Made by a program: the position numbers and the translations under genes
Part shown: piece by piece, positions 33,792 to 43,851 of the stretch
Numbering within the stretch: the first letter of the stretch is position 1
Layout: the number at the start of each line of letters is the position of its first letter
Assembly (NCBI GenBank): GCA_902363535.1
Contig: CABJAE010000011.1
Span: 9,930-73,929 of the forward strand
Length of the DNA: 64,000 nucleotides
Direction: 5' to 3'
Source: Peptoniphilaceae bacterium
Lineage (GTDB): Bacteria > Bacillota > Clostridia > Tissierellales > Peptoniphilaceae
Notes under the pieces: model-generated
Told to the model about the DNA's origin: nothing
Database searches by the model: none
Seen by the model: the letters and a program-made list of their open reading frames with translations, nothing else

Positions 33792-34768
33792 AGGATACTC
33801 CTCCTCTCCTGAACTTCGGCGATACGCTTCATGGCTTCTTTTTTTATGGCAGGATCCAAATTTTCGTTAGCGGAGATGTCGGCCAGGAGATCGAAGAAGT
33901 TTATGCGGTCGTAATTTCCCGAGCGGTCGATGGATTCCTTAAATTCCGCCAATTCCTGCCTCTTAAATTTATGCATCTCGATTTCCCTTCGGTCCAAGAC
34001 CTCGGGGCCCGGCAAGGCGGATCTTAAATCCCGCACCTCGATGGCAGCCTTGTTCTTTTTCACGTCGATAAGAACGATCTTGGGCCGCCGTTTCAGCTCT
34101 TTCATGGAATTTGAAATCCGAACCATGGCGCCGGGATTGAGAAATGATTTTCCGTCTACTTCCGTCAGCGGAAAACCGTCGTGTAAGTGGCCGCACAAAG
34201 TTAAATCGGCTTTTGTATCTTTAATGTCGTCGATGGTCGTATGGGAAAACATAGCCCTTACCTCGCCGGCCATTAAAAAGCCGTGAACCAGATGAATGGC
34301 ATAGTCCGTATCGGGATCTCGTTCATCGACGATGTAAAGATGCCGGTTTTCCTGCCGATCCAGACCGTACATATAGGGGGATCCGCTTAACTGAACCGTG
34401 GTCTCCTCGTCTTTTAAAAGGATTCTCCGGTGGTTAATTAAATGAATGATGCCTAAGGTGTCCAAAAGTCCCATCATGGTCCTGGGCAGTGTGACGGGGT
34501 TGTGGCCGTAGATGTCGTGATTGCCGCTGATGGCATATATGGGCGCGGAGAATCCCTTTAAAATAGGAATGATCTCGTTCATTACGGAAATGGAAACGTC
34601 CGGGCGATCGAAAAGATCGCCGCCGTGTAAAATATAATCCACCGATTCTTCCCGCGCCACGGATTGAATTTCCTGTAATTTAATTTTGACCGTATGGAAA
34701 AACGAATCCGTTCTGGATTTCGGATTCGTTCCTCGAATATGACTATCTGTGAAGTACAGGAATTTCAA
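33788..34768 (-). CDS. Mre11/SbcD-like metallophosphoesterase
   Basis: 326 residues. Calcineurin-like nuclease with every metal motif: D8 and H10 (DSHIRG), D51 in HGGDLFD, GNHD (82-85), H162 (LVHGF) and GHLH (193-196). The C-terminal ~90 residues are helical and charged, where Mre11 carries its Rad50-binding region. It starts three bases after the recA stop and overlaps the Rad50 N-half by four. Expected to process DNA ends with the split ATPase. Confidence 0.85.
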   Translation of the reverse strand: MKFLYFTDSHIRGTNPKSRTDSFFHTVKIKLQEIQSVAREESVDYILHGGDLFDRPDVSISVMNEIIPILKGFSAPIYAISGNHDIYGHNPVTLPRTMMGLLDTLGIIHLINHRRILLKDEETTVQLSGSPYMYGLDRQENRHLYIVDERDPDTDYAIHLVHGFLMAGEVRAMFSHTTIDDIKDTKADLTLCGHLHDGFPLTEVDGKSFLNPGAMVRISNSMKELKRRPKIVLIDVKKNKAAIEVRDLRSALPGPEVLDRREIEMHKFKRQELAEFKESIDRSGNYDRINFFDLLADISANENLDPAIKKEAMKRIAEVQERRSIL

Positions 34769-34771
34769 CGA

Positions 34772-35809
34772 CTATTCCTCCTCGGAAGGTTCGCCTGCCT
34801 CGTTTTCGTTGCTGTGTTTGTTGCCCAGTTTGTAGTGAATGCGGACTTTTTCGTCGATTTCGTCTAAGAGATCGGCATTTTCCTGTAAATAGGCCTTGGA
34901 ATTTTCGCGCCCCTGACCGAGTTTGACGTCGCCATAGCCGAACCAGGAACCGGATTTTTCCACGATGCCCGCTTCCACGGCGGCATCCAAAATAGAGCCC
35001 ACTTTGGAAATGCCCGTGCCGTACATAATATCGAATTCCGCCTTTTTAAAGGGGGGCGCTACTTTGTTTTTCACGACCTTCACGCGGACGCGGTTACCGA
35101 TAATTTCATCGCCTTTTTTCAAGCTGTCTATGCGGCGAATATCCATGCGCACGGAAGTGAAGAATTTCAGGGCGCGGCCGCCGGTGGTGGTTTCCGGATT
35201 GCCGAACATGACGCCGATTTTTTCGCGCAATTGATTGATGAAAATTACGGATGCCTTGGATTTGCTGATGGCGCCTGTTAATTTTCTGAGCCCTTGGCTC
35301 ATGAGCCGAGCCTGCAGACCCATATGGCTGTCTCCCATTTCGCCTTCGATTTCCGCTTTCGGCACCAGTGCCGCCACGGAGTCTACGACGATTAAATCCA
35401 CGGCATTGCTCCTGACCAAGCTTTCGGTAATTTCGAGGGCCTGTTCCCCGGTGTCCGGTTGAGAGATGATTAAATTTTCCGTATCGACGCCCAGATTCTT
35501 GCTGTACTGAGGGTCGAGAGCGTGTTCCGCGTCAATAAAAGCCGCCGTGCCGCCGAGCTTTTGCGCTTCGGCGATCATGTGCAGGGCCAGTGTGGTCTTA
35601 CCGGAAGATTCGGGGCCGTAAATTTCGATGATGCGGCCTCTGGGGATGCCGCCGATTCCCAAGGCGATATCCAAACTTAAGGCGCCGGTGGGAATGGATT
35701 CGATGTTTAAATTGGCGTTTTCGCCCAGGCGCATAATGGCGCCTTTGCCGTATTCCTTCTCAATTTTCGCGATGGCATCGTCTAATGCTTTTTTTCTACT
35801 CTCGTCCAT
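34772..35809 (-). CDS. recA: Recombinase RecA
   Basis: 345 residues. Strand exchange and SOS coprotease. Walker [10 protein letters not shown] near residue 65, Walker B region [14 protein letters not shown], and loop L2 region [14 protein letters not shown]. The acidic C-terminal tail (EAGEPSEEE) is usual. Start ATG 35809 with GGAGAGG upstream; it overlaps cinA by 14 bases. No LexA box was seen immediately upstream; control probably comes from the box in front of ftsK. Confidence 0.97.
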   Translation of the reverse strand: MDESRKKALDDAIAKIEKEYGKGAIMRLGENANLNIESIPTGALSLDIALGIGGIPRGRIIEIYGPESSGKTTLALHMIAEAQKLGGTAAFIDAEHALDPQYSKNLGVDTENLIISQPDTGEQALEITESLVRSNAVDLIVVDSVAALVPKAEIEGEMGDSHMGLQARLMSQGLRKLTGAISKSKASVIFINQLREKIGVMFGNPETTTGGRALKFFTSVRMDIRRIDSLKKGDEIIGNRVRVKVVKNKVAPPFKKAEFDIMYGTGISKVGSILDAAVEAGIVEKSGSWFGYGDVKLGQGRENSKAYLQENADLLDEIDEKVRIHYKLGNKHSNENEAGEPSEEE

Positions 35810-37052
35810 GTGCCTCTCCTAACTCGTGTAATAAAATCCTCGCCAAAATGTATTTCGAACTGCGATATTGAATCGTGGTGCGATCGTCTTTGTACATGCG
35901 GCTCTCCCGCAAGACTTCTTCTCCGTCTTTTCGAATAGAGTAAATAACCGTGCCCACATCTTTTCCCGTCGCCGATTCCGGGCCGGCCTCGCCGGTGGTG
36001 GCGACGCAGTAGGTGCTCTTCGTTTTTTCGAAAAGGCCTAGGCTCATCTCAGAAGCCACCGCTTCGGAGACCACGGTGTCTTTTGAAATGGTGTCGGGAT
36101 TTACACAGAGCAGCTTTTCCTTCACCTCGTCGCTGTAAGTGATGTAGCTTTCGTGAAGCACATTGCTTGCGCCGGCCACGGAGGTGATCATGTGGGCCAT
36201 GTTTCCTCCGGTCACCGATTCGGCAAAGCTGATGGTAAACTTCTCTTCCGCCAGGCAATCAACCAAAGTTTCGAAGACGTCTCTTTCTCCGTCGCCGTAG
36301 ATATACTCGGAAAAGAGTTCCCGAAGGGCGCGGAGAGCTTCTACGTATTCTTTTTCGATGATCTCGGCTTCGGCCTCGTCCTCCGCGTGGGCGATAACTT
36401 TTATTTCCACTTCTCCGGTTTTGGCAAAGGTGTTGATTTCCACGTTTTCCGTTTCGATCTTTGCCTCCCGGAACATGGACTCACATTTGGATTCGCCGAT
36501 ATTTACCAGACGCAAACTTGTAATGAAGTTCTTTCCGTGGACCGGATTTAGATAATTGGCTGCGATATCGTCCGCCATGGGCTCAAATTCCCGCGGCGGC
36601 CCGGGGAGCATAAAAAATTGCTTGCCTTCGTAGTTCAGCATGCATCCCGGCGCCGTTCCCTTTGGATTGGGAATGACCACGGCGCCTTCGGGAAATTCCG
36701 CTTGGCGCTTGTTGTTTTCCGTAATGTTTTTAGAAAAACTCATGGAGACATTGCGAATATAGTCCCACTGTTTTTCGTCGAAAATCAAGGGCAAGTCCAA
36801 AGCGTGGGCCAGGGCCTGTTTCGTCATGTCGTCTTGCGTCGGTCCCAATCCGCCGCAGAGAAAGATTACATCGGACCGGGTAAGGGCCGTCTCGATGGCG
36901 TCTCGAATGGCTTCATACTTGTCCCTAACCGAGGCGTGATACTCCACATCGTAGCCGGCGTCGGTAAGTTTTTGTGACAGGTAGGGGCCATTGGTATTTA
37001 AAATGGATCCGATTAGTATTTCCGTTCCGATGGTTATGATTTCTGCTTTCAT
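35796..37052 (-). CDS. cinA: CinA-family protein (competence/damage inducible)
   Basis: 418 residues. N-terminal MoaB-like domain ([31 protein letters not shown]) and C-terminal CinA domain ([25 protein letters not shown]). The C-terminal domain is an NMN deamidase in several bacteria, and the gene is typically cotranscribed with recA, as here. Confidence 0.92.
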   Translation of the reverse strand: MKAEIITIGTEILIGSILNTNGPYLSQKLTDAGYDVEYHASVRDKYEAIRDAIETALTRSDVIFLCGGLGPTQDDMTKQALAHALDLPLIFDEKQWDYIRNVSMSFSKNITENNKRQAEFPEGAVVIPNPKGTAPGCMLNYEGKQFFMLPGPPREFEPMADDIAANYLNPVHGKNFITSLRLVNIGESKCESMFREAKIETENVEINTFAKTGEVEIKVIAHAEDEAEAEIIEKEYVEALRALRELFSEYIYGDGERDVFETLVDCLAEEKFTISFAESVTGGNMAHMITSVAGASNVLHESYITYSDEVKEKLLCVNPDTISKDTVVSEAVASEMSLGLFEKTKSTYCVATTGEAGPESATGKDVGTVIYSIRKDGEEVLRESRMYKDDRTTIQYRSSKYILARILLHELGEAHGRE

Positions 37053-37060
37053 AGACGCTC

Positions 37061-37594
37061 CTATATATTTTCCAAATCCAGGACATCTTTATTCTTGATC
37101 AAGTAATCGACGCCGCTTAAAACCGTAAGCAGGACGGCGATGTAAAACAATACGACGCCGATGTTTTCGGGAATAGGCGGTGAGAATAAAAGGGCAATTA
37201 AAGATGCCAGTTGCGTAATGGTTTTGATCTTTCCGAAGGGGCTCGCGGCAATGGTTACATTGTCGGATGCGGCCAATATGCGAAAGCCCGTAATGGCCAA
37301 TTCTCTGGCGACGATAATAATGACGCCCCACGCGGGAATAATGCCTTCTTCCACCAGCATGATAAAGGCCGAGATCGTGAGCACTTTATCGGCCAAGGGA
37401 TCGAGAAATTTTCCGAAGGTGGTTACGAGATTGTATTTTCGGGCCAAGTGGCCGTCGAGAAAATCCGTAAAGGCTGCCACGCAAAAGACGAGCGATGCAA
37501 GAAGGCGTGTGGCCGGTGTATTTAATAAAAAAAGAATGACAAAAACCGGCACCAAAAAGAGCCGCATAATCGTCAGCTTATTTGCAATGTTCAA
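37061..37594 (-). CDS. pgsA: CDP-diacylglycerol-glycerol-3-phosphate 3-phosphatidyltransferase
   Basis: 177 residues from a TTG at 37594, chosen because the family begins MNIANKLTIMR and AGGTGG lies seven bases upstream. GTG codons at 37603-37606 would extend it by four residues. Makes phosphatidylglycerophosphate for membrane PG. CDP-alcohol phosphotransferase motif DG-AR-G-D-D is complete (DFLDGHLARK, then FGKFLDPLADK). Five or so membrane helices. Overlaps rimO by 17 bases. Confidence 0.9.
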   Translation of the reverse strand: MNIANKLTIMRLFLVPVFVILFLLNTPATRLLASLVFCVAAFTDFLDGHLARKYNLVTTFGKFLDPLADKVLTISAFIMLVEEGIIPAWGVIIIVARELAITGFRILAASDNVTIAASPFGKIKTITQLASLIALLFSPPIPENIGVVLFYIAVLLTVLSGVDYLIKNKDVLDLENI

Positions 37595-38903
37595 GATAAT
37601 CACCACCTAAATCATATGCCGTAGACTCGGTAATTTCAACTTTAATAAAGTCGCCGACGGCCAAATTTTCATCCGAGTAAATCAGTACCATGCCGTCGAT
37701 ATCCGGCGCGTCTAAATAGCTCCTGCCGATGGCTCCGTCTTCGGTGACTTCCGTAACCAAAACTTCCAAAACGCGGCCGATCTGTTTTTCCATGAGTTCT
37801 TCCGACTGTTCCATTTGCGCCGCCATAAAGGCCTCGACGCGGGCTTCTTTTCGATCATCGGGGACTTGATCTGCCATGGCGGAAGCCGGTGTGCCCTCCT
37901 CCCGAGAGTAAGCGAAGGCGCCGGCGCGCTCCAAGGGATAGTCGTTTAAGAAATCCAAGACCTCTTGAAAATCCAACTCCGTCTCGCCGGGAAAGCCCAA
38001 TAAGAAGGTGGAGCGTATGGCGATGTCAGGTATGGCGCGGCGAAGGCGCGTAATTAACGATTCGATGGCGCGGCGATCGGTCTTTCGATTCATTCGCTTT
38101 AAAACGGGATCCGCCACGTGTTGAATGGGAATGTCGATGTAGGGAAGAATTTTCGGGTTGTCCCGCATTTCTTCAATAAGTTCATCGTCGAAGTGATCGG
38201 GGTAGGCGTAAAGTATTCGCACCCAACGCAGGTCCTCGATGGTTCTTAATTCCTTTAACAAATCCACCAGAGCATATCTGCCGTAGAGGTCGATGCCGTA
38301 GTCCGTCGTGTTTTGGCCGATAAGAATGACCTCGCGAGTGCCCCTTTTAACGAGATGGCGGATTTCATCCACTATATGCTCCATGGAGCGGCTGCGGTTG
38401 TTTCCCTTTAGGTAGGGAATGATGCAGTAGGCGCAGCGGTTGTTGCAGCCTTCCGAAATTTTTACGTATTCGGTAACGGACACCTCTTCCCTGCGGGCGT
38501 CTTCGATATAGTCGTTTTCAAGGGCGGCGGCATAAATAGGCTTTTCGTGGTTTTCCGCCTTTAGAATGGCCTCATTGATGGAGCGAATATGCCCCGGGCC
38601 GATGATGCCGTCGGCTTCGGGAATGGCTTCCAAAAGTTCATCGGGGTAGCGCTGGGCCAAACATCCTGCGAGGAGCAGGGTTTCCAGTTTTCCCGATTCC
38701 TTTAGTTTGGCTAAATCCAAGATTGTGTCGATGGATTCTTCCTTTGCGGCATCGATAAAGCCGCAGGTGTTGACGACGATCACCTCGGCCTCCATCACTA
38801 GATCCGTAAAGGCAAAGCGAGACTCGTCTAAGACGCCGCGCATTTGTCCGGAATCGATGTCGTTTTTGGAACAGCCTAAGGTGACGATGGACACTTGTTT
38901 CAT
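37578..38903 (-). CDS. rimO: Ribosomal protein S12 methylthiotransferase
   Basis: 441 residues. Radical-SAM methylthiotransferase acting on an aspartate of S12. UPF0004 cysteines in LGCSKNDIDS, VNTCGFID and LAGCLAQRY; radical-SAM motif CNNRCAYC; C-terminal TRAM domain. It is distinguished from its relative MiaB (16664-18040 here) by the LGCSKN start and GCNNRCAYCIIP block. ATGA overlap with ftsK. Confidence 0.94.
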   Translation of the reverse strand: MKQVSIVTLGCSKNDIDSGQMRGVLDESRFAFTDLVMEAEVIVVNTCGFIDAAKEESIDTILDLAKLKESGKLETLLLAGCLAQRYPDELLEAIPEADGIIGPGHIRSINEAILKAENHEKPIYAAALENDYIEDARREEVSVTEYVKISEGCNNRCAYCIIPYLKGNNRSRSMEHIVDEIRHLVKRGTREVILIGQNTTDYGIDLYGRYALVDLLKELRTIEDLRWVRILYAYPDHFDDELIEEMRDNPKILPYIDIPIQHVADPVLKRMNRKTDRRAIESLITRLRRAIPDIAIRSTFLLGFPGETELDFQEVLDFLNDYPLERAGAFAYSREEGTPASAMADQVPDDRKEARVEAFMAAQMEQSEELMEKQIGRVLEVLVTEVTEDGAIGRSYLDAPDIDGMVLIYSDENLAVGDFIKVEITESTAYDLGGDYLEHCK

Positions 38904-41158
38904 ATGTTCTCCTGATTTTCTTTCATATTTTCGATTTGTTCTTTTGTCATGAGTAATTTTCGCGGTTTTGTGCCCTCATTGGGGCCGACAATGCCCATTT
39001 CTTCGATTTGATCCACGATTCGGGCCGCTCGTGCATAGCCTATCTTCAACTTCCGTTGAATAAAAGAGATGGAGGCCTGCTCCTGAGTCAGGATAATGTC
39101 CACGGCATCGTACAAGAGGGGATCTTCATCGGTAAAGGACTTTTGCACCTTCTTTTCCATGGTGTTCAAGGCTTCTTCGTCGTACTCCGCGTCATCCGTG
39201 TGCTTTTTCACGAACGCGAGCACATTTTCCACTTCCTGATCCGATACAAATGCCCCCTGCAGCCGCTTCGGCTTCGGAAAACTCGAGGGATAAAAGAGCA
39301 TGTCCCCTTTCCCGAGAAGTTTTTCCGCCCCGGACATATCTAAAATCGTGCGGGAGTCGATGGAAGAGGACACGGAAAAGGCGATTCGCGAGGGAATATT
39401 TGCCTTGATGGTCCCGGTAATGACATCTACGGACGGGCGCTGAGTGGCGAGGATCAAATGGATGCCCGCCGCTCTGGCCATCTGCGCCAGGCGGGTAATG
39501 TAGTCTTCCACTTCTTTCGCCGCCACCATCATTAAATCGCTTAATTCGTCGACGACGATGACGATCTTCGGCATGGTCTTTTCCCCTGCCGCCTTCATTT
39601 TTTCGTTGTAGCCCGACACGTCGCGCACGCCGGTTTCCGCAAAGGCCTTGTAGCGCTTTTCCATTTCGTCCACGGCCCAGGCCAGGGCGAAGGCCGCCTT
39701 CTTGGGATCCGTCACGACGGGGATCAAAAGGTGAGGAATGCCGTTGTAAATCCCGAGCTCAACGACTTTCGGGTCAATCAGGATCAGGCGCACGTCTTCC
39801 GGCGCGGATTTGTATAAAATACCCATTAATATACCGTTAATGCATACGGATTTTCCCGAGCCCGTCGCCCCTGCGATTAAAAGGTGGGGCATTTTGTCGA
39901 TGGACGAAACGATGGCGTTTCCGCTAATATCTTTACCCAATGTGAGGGGAACCGATGAATCCAGGTCTTCGAATGCATCGCTTTCGATGATTTCTCTTAA
40001 ATGGACGCTGTCTTTCACTTTGTTGGGTACCTCGATGCCGATGGCGCTCTTCCCCGGAATCGGCGCTTCGATTCGTATGCCGGGGCTCGCCAAGGACAGG
40101 CTTAGATTGTCGTGAAGGGAGACGATTTTTGAGATCTTCACTCCCGGAGAGGGCTCCAATTCGTAGGACGTAATGGTGGGGCCGCGGTTAATGGCGCGCA
40201 CCCGGCAATCCACATTGAAATTATCCATGACCTCTTGAATAATATCGGCATTTTTTCGAATGTCCCCGTCTCCTGCAGTGGGGCCTGCACTGGGTTTCTT
40301 TAATAATTTGATCGGCGGAAAATGGTAGATGGTTTCCTCAACTTCCGTCTGCATATCTTTTGCAAAAGCTTCTTTTTCCGATTCGTTTAATGCCTCCGCG
40401 CGCTTCGGTTGTTCCTCGGCAGCGGGGCGATAGTCGCGAATTTCAACAGGCTCTTCCCGTTTTTTTTCGGGAGCGAATTCTTTAAATGCGTCGGCACCGG
40501 AAGTGATCGGCTTCTTCGCCTTTGTCTTTTTCGTCGAAGGCTTCTTTTCCTCTCGAAGCGCGGCCTTTTCTTTTTCACTCTTAAGCTTTTCTCGTTCCGC
40601 TTTCTTTTCGCGGAAGGTGGCGGCTATTTTCTCTTTCGTCCTATCCCGACGCTCTTTCGACGGCAGGTGATAGAGCATGAAAAATGCAATTAGAGCCAAT
40701 ACCGTACGGCTTCCCACGGTGCCTAAAAGGCCGACGAAGAGGCGTGCAAAATTTTCACCGAGAAAGCCCGGATCCACATAGGGCCCGGTGAGATTTATTC
40801 GCGCGTCCCAGCTTAAGCTCGGGCGCGTCGGGTCGTAGGTAAATAAAATGGCCATGAGAAAGACCGTAAGGCCTAAGCCCAAAACCTTCATCTTGGTCTT
40901 TACGTCCCAATCGGTGATGAAAAATAAACCGATGACGAAAAGAAGGGCGCAAAAAACCGGACCGACCTTTCCGAATAAAATTCCGATGGCGGAAGAGGTC
41001 AGGTCCCCGAAAACGCCCATTTGCTCACTGTACAGGCTCAACATGGAAAGTATGGACAATATGATGATGAGGCCTCCGATCATGTAGGCCCTTTGTTGGC
41101 TCTGAGCGGCGGTCTTTTTTTTCGTGGTTTTTCTTTTTGTCGGCAAGGAAACCCTCAT
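38900..41158 (-). CDS. ftsK: DNA translocase FtsK/SpoIIIE
   Basis: 752 residues. Four N-terminal membrane helices (about 25-170), a charged lysine-rich linker, the alpha/beta motor (GATGSGKSVCIN near 415; VVDELSDLMM), and a C-terminal winged-helix gamma domain (about 680-745) that reads KOPS-like sites. Pumps DNA through the septum. First gene of the operon running to recA and the Rad50 genes, directly behind a LexA box. Confidence 0.95.
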   Translation of the reverse strand: MRVSLPTKRKTTKKKTAAQSQQRAYMIGGLIIILSILSMLSLYSEQMGVFGDLTSSAIGILFGKVGPVFCALLFVIGLFFITDWDVKTKMKVLGLGLTVFLMAILFTYDPTRPSLSWDARINLTGPYVDPGFLGENFARLFVGLLGTVGSRTVLALIAFFMLYHLPSKERRDRTKEKIAATFREKKAEREKLKSEKEKAALREEKKPSTKKTKAKKPITSGADAFKEFAPEKKREEPVEIRDYRPAAEEQPKRAEALNESEKEAFAKDMQTEVEETIYHFPPIKLLKKPSAGPTAGDGDIRKNADIIQEVMDNFNVDCRVRAINRGPTITSYELEPSPGVKISKIVSLHDNLSLSLASPGIRIEAPIPGKSAIGIEVPNKVKDSVHLREIIESDAFEDLDSSVPLTLGKDISGNAIVSSIDKMPHLLIAGATGSGKSVCINGILMGILYKSAPEDVRLILIDPKVVELGIYNGIPHLLIPVVTDPKKAAFALAWAVDEMEKRYKAFAETGVRDVSGYNEKMKAAGEKTMPKIVIVVDELSDLMMVAAKEVEDYITRLAQMARAAGIHLILATQRPSVDVITGTIKANIPSRIAFSVSSSIDSRTILDMSGAEKLLGKGDMLFYPSSFPKPKRLQGAFVSDQEVENVLAFVKKHTDDAEYDEEALNTMEKKVQKSFTDEDPLLYDAVDIILTQEQASISFIQRKLKIGYARAARIVDQIEEMGIVGPNEGTKPRKLLMTKEQIENMKENQENI

Positions 41159-41162
41159 TTCT

Positions 41163-41187
41163 CAAATATATGTTCGGATTTATTATA
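41163..41187 (-). promoter_or_regulatory. SOS promoter of the ftsK-recA-Rad50 operon (-10 and LexA box)
   Basis: On minus: TATAAT (41182-41187) followed five bases later by CGAACATATATTTG (41163-41176), 13 of 14 to CGAACRNRYGTTYG. The box covers the expected transcription start and ends four bases before the ftsK ATG. The -35 is weak. Confidence 0.7.
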
Positions 41188-41214
41188 ACATAATTCCCGC
41201 CTCTCTACCTAATT

Positions 41215-41658
41215 TTAACGCAGACCCGTGTGGCCGAATCCCCCTTCGCCTCGCTCGGTTTTCGAAAGCGCATCCAAGTTGTCTACCTGAATCCAATCCG
41301 CCACTTCATAGGCCATAAATACCATCTGCGCGATGCGGTCCCCGTCTTCGATGGTCACCGATTCATCGGATAAATTCACGACGAGAATGCCAAGTTCGCC
41401 GCGGTAGTCGCTGTCGATGGTTCCGATGCCGTTAATTAAGGTAATGCCTTTTTTCAGAGAAAGGCCGCTTCTCGCCCTTACCTGGCCCTCGATGCCCTTG
41501 GGAATCTCGAAGTAAAGGCCCGTGGGAATCATGGCGCGTTCAAGAGGCTTTAAAGTCTTCGGTGCGTCTAGATTGGCGCGCAAGTCCATGCCGCAGGCGC
41601 CGTCGGTTTTGTAGGAAGGAAGCGGATGGTGGGATTTGTTTACTACTTTTACCTTCAT
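41215..41658 (-). CDS. dut: dUTP diphosphatase
   Basis: 147 residues, trimeric dUTPase. Hydrolyses dUTP to dUMP, keeping uracil out of DNA. The five motifs are present: ACGMDLRA, ARSGLSLKKG, NGIGTIDSDYRGEL, GDRIAQMVF and the C-terminal RGEGGFGHTG. It lies between the pnp terminator and the ftsK promoter. Confidence 0.95.
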   Translation of the reverse strand: MKVKVVNKSHHPLPSYKTDGACGMDLRANLDAPKTLKPLERAMIPTGLYFEIPKGIEGQVRARSGLSLKKGITLINGIGTIDSDYRGELGILVVNLSDESVTIEDGDRIAQMVFMAYEVADWIQVDNLDALSKTERGEGGFGHTGLR

Positions 41659-41676
41659 AGAATCTCCTTTATGAAA

Positions 41677-41696
41677 AAAACCGCCGAAGCGGTTTT
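41677..41696 (-). terminator. Terminator after pnp
   Basis: Read on minus: AAAACCGC / GCGGTTTT with TTCG loop, followed by T's. Confidence 0.85.
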
Positions 41697-41701
41697 CTGT
41701 G

Positions 41702-43828
41702 CTATTTATTTTCTTTGTTTTCGTTCTTTTTTTCTACGGAGCCTTGTTTCCGTTCCGGTTTCGGCAAAAGTGCTTTTCTGGAAAGGCCGATCTTTCCCCG
41801 ATCCAGATTCATGACCTTGACTTTTACCTTATCTCCTTCTTTCAATACGTCGTCCACGTTCGCGATGCGCTTGTGGTCGATGTTTGAAATGTGGAGCAGC
41901 CCTTCGCGGCCCCAAAGGATTTCAACAAAGGCGCCGAAGTCCACGACCTTGGTAACCGTTCCTTCGAAAATTTCGCCCACTTCCAATTCGTGTACGATGT
42001 CTTCGATAATTTTCTTTGCCACGAGAGCGCCCTCGTCGTTGGCAATGATGGATACGCGTCCGTCGTCTTCGATTTCGATTTGTGCGCCGGTTTCTTCCGT
42101 AATCTTGTGGATGACCTTGCCGCCGCTACCGATGACTTCGCCGATCTTATCGGGATCGATTTGAAGCCCGGTAATCTTCGGCGCATAGGGAGAGAGTTCT
42201 TCTCTCGGCGCCGCAATGGTGCCTTTCATGTGGGCCAAAAGTTCCATGCGGGCGTCGTTGGCCTGTTTCAGTGCGCGGGCCAAGATCTCTCTGGATACGC
42301 CGTCGATTTTAATGTCCATTTGAAGGGCGGTAATGCCTTCGGAGGTACCCGCCACTTTAAAGTCCATGTCGCCGTAGTGGTCTTCCAAGCCCTGGATGTC
42401 GGTTAAGATGACGGGATCGTCGCCGTTGTCGATAAGACCCATGGCGATGCCTGCCACCGGCGCGTGAATGGGCACACCGGCGTCCATTAAGGCCAAAGTG
42501 GATCCGCAGATACTCGCTTGGGACGAGGAGCCGTTGGATTCCAAAATTTCGTTGACGACGCGAATGTAGTAGGGGAATTCATCTTGCGAGGGAAGCACGG
42601 GAATTAAGGCGCGTTCAGCCAAATTGCCGTGGCCGATTTCGCGACGACCCGGGCTTCTCGGCGGGCGCGTTTCGCCGACGGAGTAGGACGGGAAGTTGTA
42701 GTGGTGGACATAGCGCTTCGTGTATTCGGGATCCAAGCCGTCGATGATTTGGCCTTCCGTTAAAGCCGCCAGGGTGACGGAAGTGAGGGCCTGGGTTTGA
42801 CCGCGGGTAAAGAGGGCGCTGCCGTGGACGCGAGGCAAAAGGCCGACTTCCGACGAGAGCGGGCGAATTTCAGTAAAGCTTCTGCCGTCGCTGCGCTTTC
42901 TGTCCACGAGAATCTGTTTTCTGAAGATTTCTTGCGTCAAGCCTTCGAAAATCGTATTGACCTGAACGTCTCTGTAATCTTCTTTTTCTTCCAAATCGGC
43001 GATAAGGGCGTCTTTGATCTTCGTCAGTTCGTGACCCTGTTCCGTTTTATCGGCGATCCAAAGGGCTTCTTCCACCTTGTCGTAGACCGCATCGTAAATG
43101 GTCTTCTTATAGTCTTCGTCGATAACCAGGCGTTCATATTCCATGTTTTCTTTGCCTACTTCATCGACGATGCCGTCGATAAAGGCGACCAGCTTTTTGA
43201 TTTCTTCGTGGGCATTGAAAATGGCGTCCAGTACGTCGCTTTCTTCCAGTAAATCCACTTCCGCTTCCACCATCATAATGGCATCGGCGGTGCCGGAGAC
43301 GGCGAGATTTAAACGAGAGCGCTTTTGATCCTCAACGGAGGGATTCAAGACCATTTCTCCGTCAATGTGGCCGACGCGCACGGAACCCGTGGGCCCTTGG
43401 AAGGGAATGTCCGAGACGGACAGGGCGATAGAGGAGCCGATCATGGCTAAAATATCCGTGGGATAGTTGGGATCGTAGCTGAGTACCGTGGCCGTCACTT
43501 GAATGCTGTGATGGTAGTCCGAGGGAAACAGAGGGCGAATGGGGCGGTCGATGAGGCGACTGGTTAAAATGGCATTGGTGCCGGGGCGCCCTTCCCGCTT
43601 GTTAAAGCCGCCGGGAATTTTGCCGGAGGAATAATATTTTTCTTCGTAGTCACAGCTTAAGGGAAGAAAGTCCGCGCCTTCGCGGGCCTTGGTCGATGCC
43701 GTAGCCGTTACGAGAACGACGCTTTCCCCTTGTCTCACCCAACAGGCACCGTTAGCTTGTTTGGCGACTTTTCCGATCTCTACATGCAGAGGCTCGTTAT
43801 TTAACATCGTCGTATATGTTTTATACAT
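41702..43828 (-). CDS. pnp: Polyribonucleotide nucleotidyltransferase
   Basis: 708 residues. Phosphorolytic 3'-5' exoribonuclease. Two RNase PH domains (active block SDIPFQGPTGSVRVG in the first, FPSYSVGETRPPRSPGRREIGHG and DFKVAGTSEGITALQMDIK in the second), helical linker, KH (IGEVIGSGGKVIHKI) and S1 (GEIFEGTVTKVVDFGAFVE) domains, lysine/asparagine-rich tail. Downstream of rpsO, the conserved order, with a terminator between them that must be partly read through. Confidence 0.96.
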   Translation of the reverse strand: MYKTYTTMLNNEPLHVEIGKVAKQANGACWVRQGESVVLVTATASTKAREGADFLPLSCDYEEKYYSSGKIPGGFNKREGRPGTNAILTSRLIDRPIRPLFPSDYHHSIQVTATVLSYDPNYPTDILAMIGSSIALSVSDIPFQGPTGSVRVGHIDGEMVLNPSVEDQKRSRLNLAVSGTADAIMMVEAEVDLLEESDVLDAIFNAHEEIKKLVAFIDGIVDEVGKENMEYERLVIDEDYKKTIYDAVYDKVEEALWIADKTEQGHELTKIKDALIADLEEKEDYRDVQVNTIFEGLTQEIFRKQILVDRKRSDGRSFTEIRPLSSEVGLLPRVHGSALFTRGQTQALTSVTLAALTEGQIIDGLDPEYTKRYVHHYNFPSYSVGETRPPRSPGRREIGHGNLAERALIPVLPSQDEFPYYIRVVNEILESNGSSSQASICGSTLALMDAGVPIHAPVAGIAMGLIDNGDDPVILTDIQGLEDHYGDMDFKVAGTSEGITALQMDIKIDGVSREILARALKQANDARMELLAHMKGTIAAPREELSPYAPKITGLQIDPDKIGEVIGSGGKVIHKITEETGAQIEIEDDGRVSIIANDEGALVAKKIIEDIVHELEVGEIFEGTVTKVVDFGAFVEILWGREGLLHISNIDHKRIANVDDVLKEGDKVKVKVMNLDRGKIGLSRKALLPKPERKQGSVEKKNENKENK

Positions 43829-43851
43829 GTCACTCTCTTTTCTCTATAAAG

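Noticed and set aside
31452..34768. Anti-phage defence system (Wadjet- or Septu-like) for the split ATPase genes
   Set aside because: No MukBEF-type partners, toprim or effector nuclease. The partner is Mre11-like and the genes share the recA operon with a LexA box, so repair is the better reading.
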